From Phaeosaccion multiseriatum (taxonomy: Eukaryota > Ochrophyta, other classes), in NCBI GenBank assembly GCA_965112735.1, contig OZ218953.1:2108001-2172000 (forward strand): a stretch of 64,000 nt of DNA, in the 5' to 3' direction. A program made the translations under genes and the position numbers. The notes beneath the pieces are model-generated. The model ran no database searches, had not been told where the DNA came from, and saw nothing but the letters and a program-made list of their open reading frames with translations. Positions 63,702-64,000 of this stretch are shown here, piece after piece. Positions within the stretch are counted from its first letter, which is position 1, and each line of letters opens with the position of its first letter.

Positions 63702-64000
63702 GGCGAACGTCCTCCTTTTGTAAAAAAAATGTTCTTACACGGATCTCCACAGAGGGCGCGCTCAACCGTTTTGTTGGCTTATTCTAGTCATAGAGAAGCA
63801 TGATAAGCATGTCCAGCTGTACATAGAGAAGCATGTCCACGATGCTCAAGTCCGCCACAGAGGTTTGTCTCAATCGGCCGTGGTCTGTCAAGCGATGTGG
63901 TGGTCAAGGCGCGAGGTTCCAGTGGGTTCCAGTTTACTTTGTTTGTTTGGTGGTGTTTTTGTAACTGTGACCCTGGCCCCTCCCCATCTGCCACACCTCA
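63702..64000. promoter_or_regulatory. 5' flank of the LZTFL1-like gene
   Basis: About 300 bp to the window edge. AGCATGTCCA-containing units repeat near 63797-63845 (CATAGAGAAGCATG twice). No gene is recognised. Confidence 0.4.

Overview
This window is nuclear DNA of a eukaryote, most likely a photosynthetic stramenopile (ochrophyte alga). Genes are split by many GT-AG introns. Two products (a CYP97-type P450 and a thylakoid-lumen protein) begin with a signal peptide followed by an AAAF/AVAF-type cleavage motif, the bipartite plastid-targeting signal of algae with secondary red plastids; the lumen protein also carries a twin-arginine segment. A tubulin polyglutamylase-like gene and an LZTFL1 (BBSome regulator) homologue suggest a lineage that makes flagella at some stage. 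The species cannot be fixed from sequence alone. DNA is GC-rich and full of microsatellites, and proteins carry long Gln, Ser, Gly, Ala and Glu runs.

Layout: a partial minus-strand gene (1-907); PELP1/Rix1-like ribosome-assembly factor (+, 1791-8510); CYP97-like carotenoid hydroxylase (-, 9638-15301); YAK1/DYRK kinase (+, 16502-25138); CK2 regulatory subunit beta (-, 25867-28470); ZCCHC10-like zinc knuckle protein (+, 28660-29609); NEK-like kinase (-, 29794-33665); C2-domain membrane protein (+, 33902-36768); thylakoid lumenal 15 kDa-like protein (+, 37717-40021); a 529-bp MITE-like transposon with 30-bp inverted ends (40163-40691); Gal3ST-type sulfotransferase (+, 41184-44300); an uncertain small membrane protein (+, 45511-46478); METTL22-like methyltransferase (-, 46954-49450); an intronless ankyrin/BTB-like protein (+, 49741-51936); a TTLL family ligase (-, 52070-59921); nested foldback DNA (60070-60480); LZTFL1-like protein (-, 61283-63701).

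The exon structures were worked out by hand from splice signals, reading phase and family conservation. For eleven multi-exon genes (PELP1, P450, YAK1, CK2 beta, ZCCHC10, NEK, C2 protein, lumen protein, sulfotransferase, METTL22, LZTFL1) and for the TTLL gene all exon phases close to an intact frame. The partial gene at the left edge and the gene at 45.5 kb are not resolved. Genes are packed and often divergent with spacers of only 189-290 bp, so shared promoters are likely. They do not form one pathway: ribosome assembly, carotenoid and thylakoid functions, kinase signalling and flagellar or tubulin functions are mixed.

The most striking unexplained signal is a 14-base word, GCAGTTGGTGATAC, found ten times exactly and about ten more times in near form, nearly always embedded in CAG/CTG repeats. 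It lies in both orientations, in exons of four unrelated genes and in introns, and is read in different frames (AVGDTAA, QQLVIQQ, AVSPTA). This points to a dispersed DNA-level element, not a protein motif.
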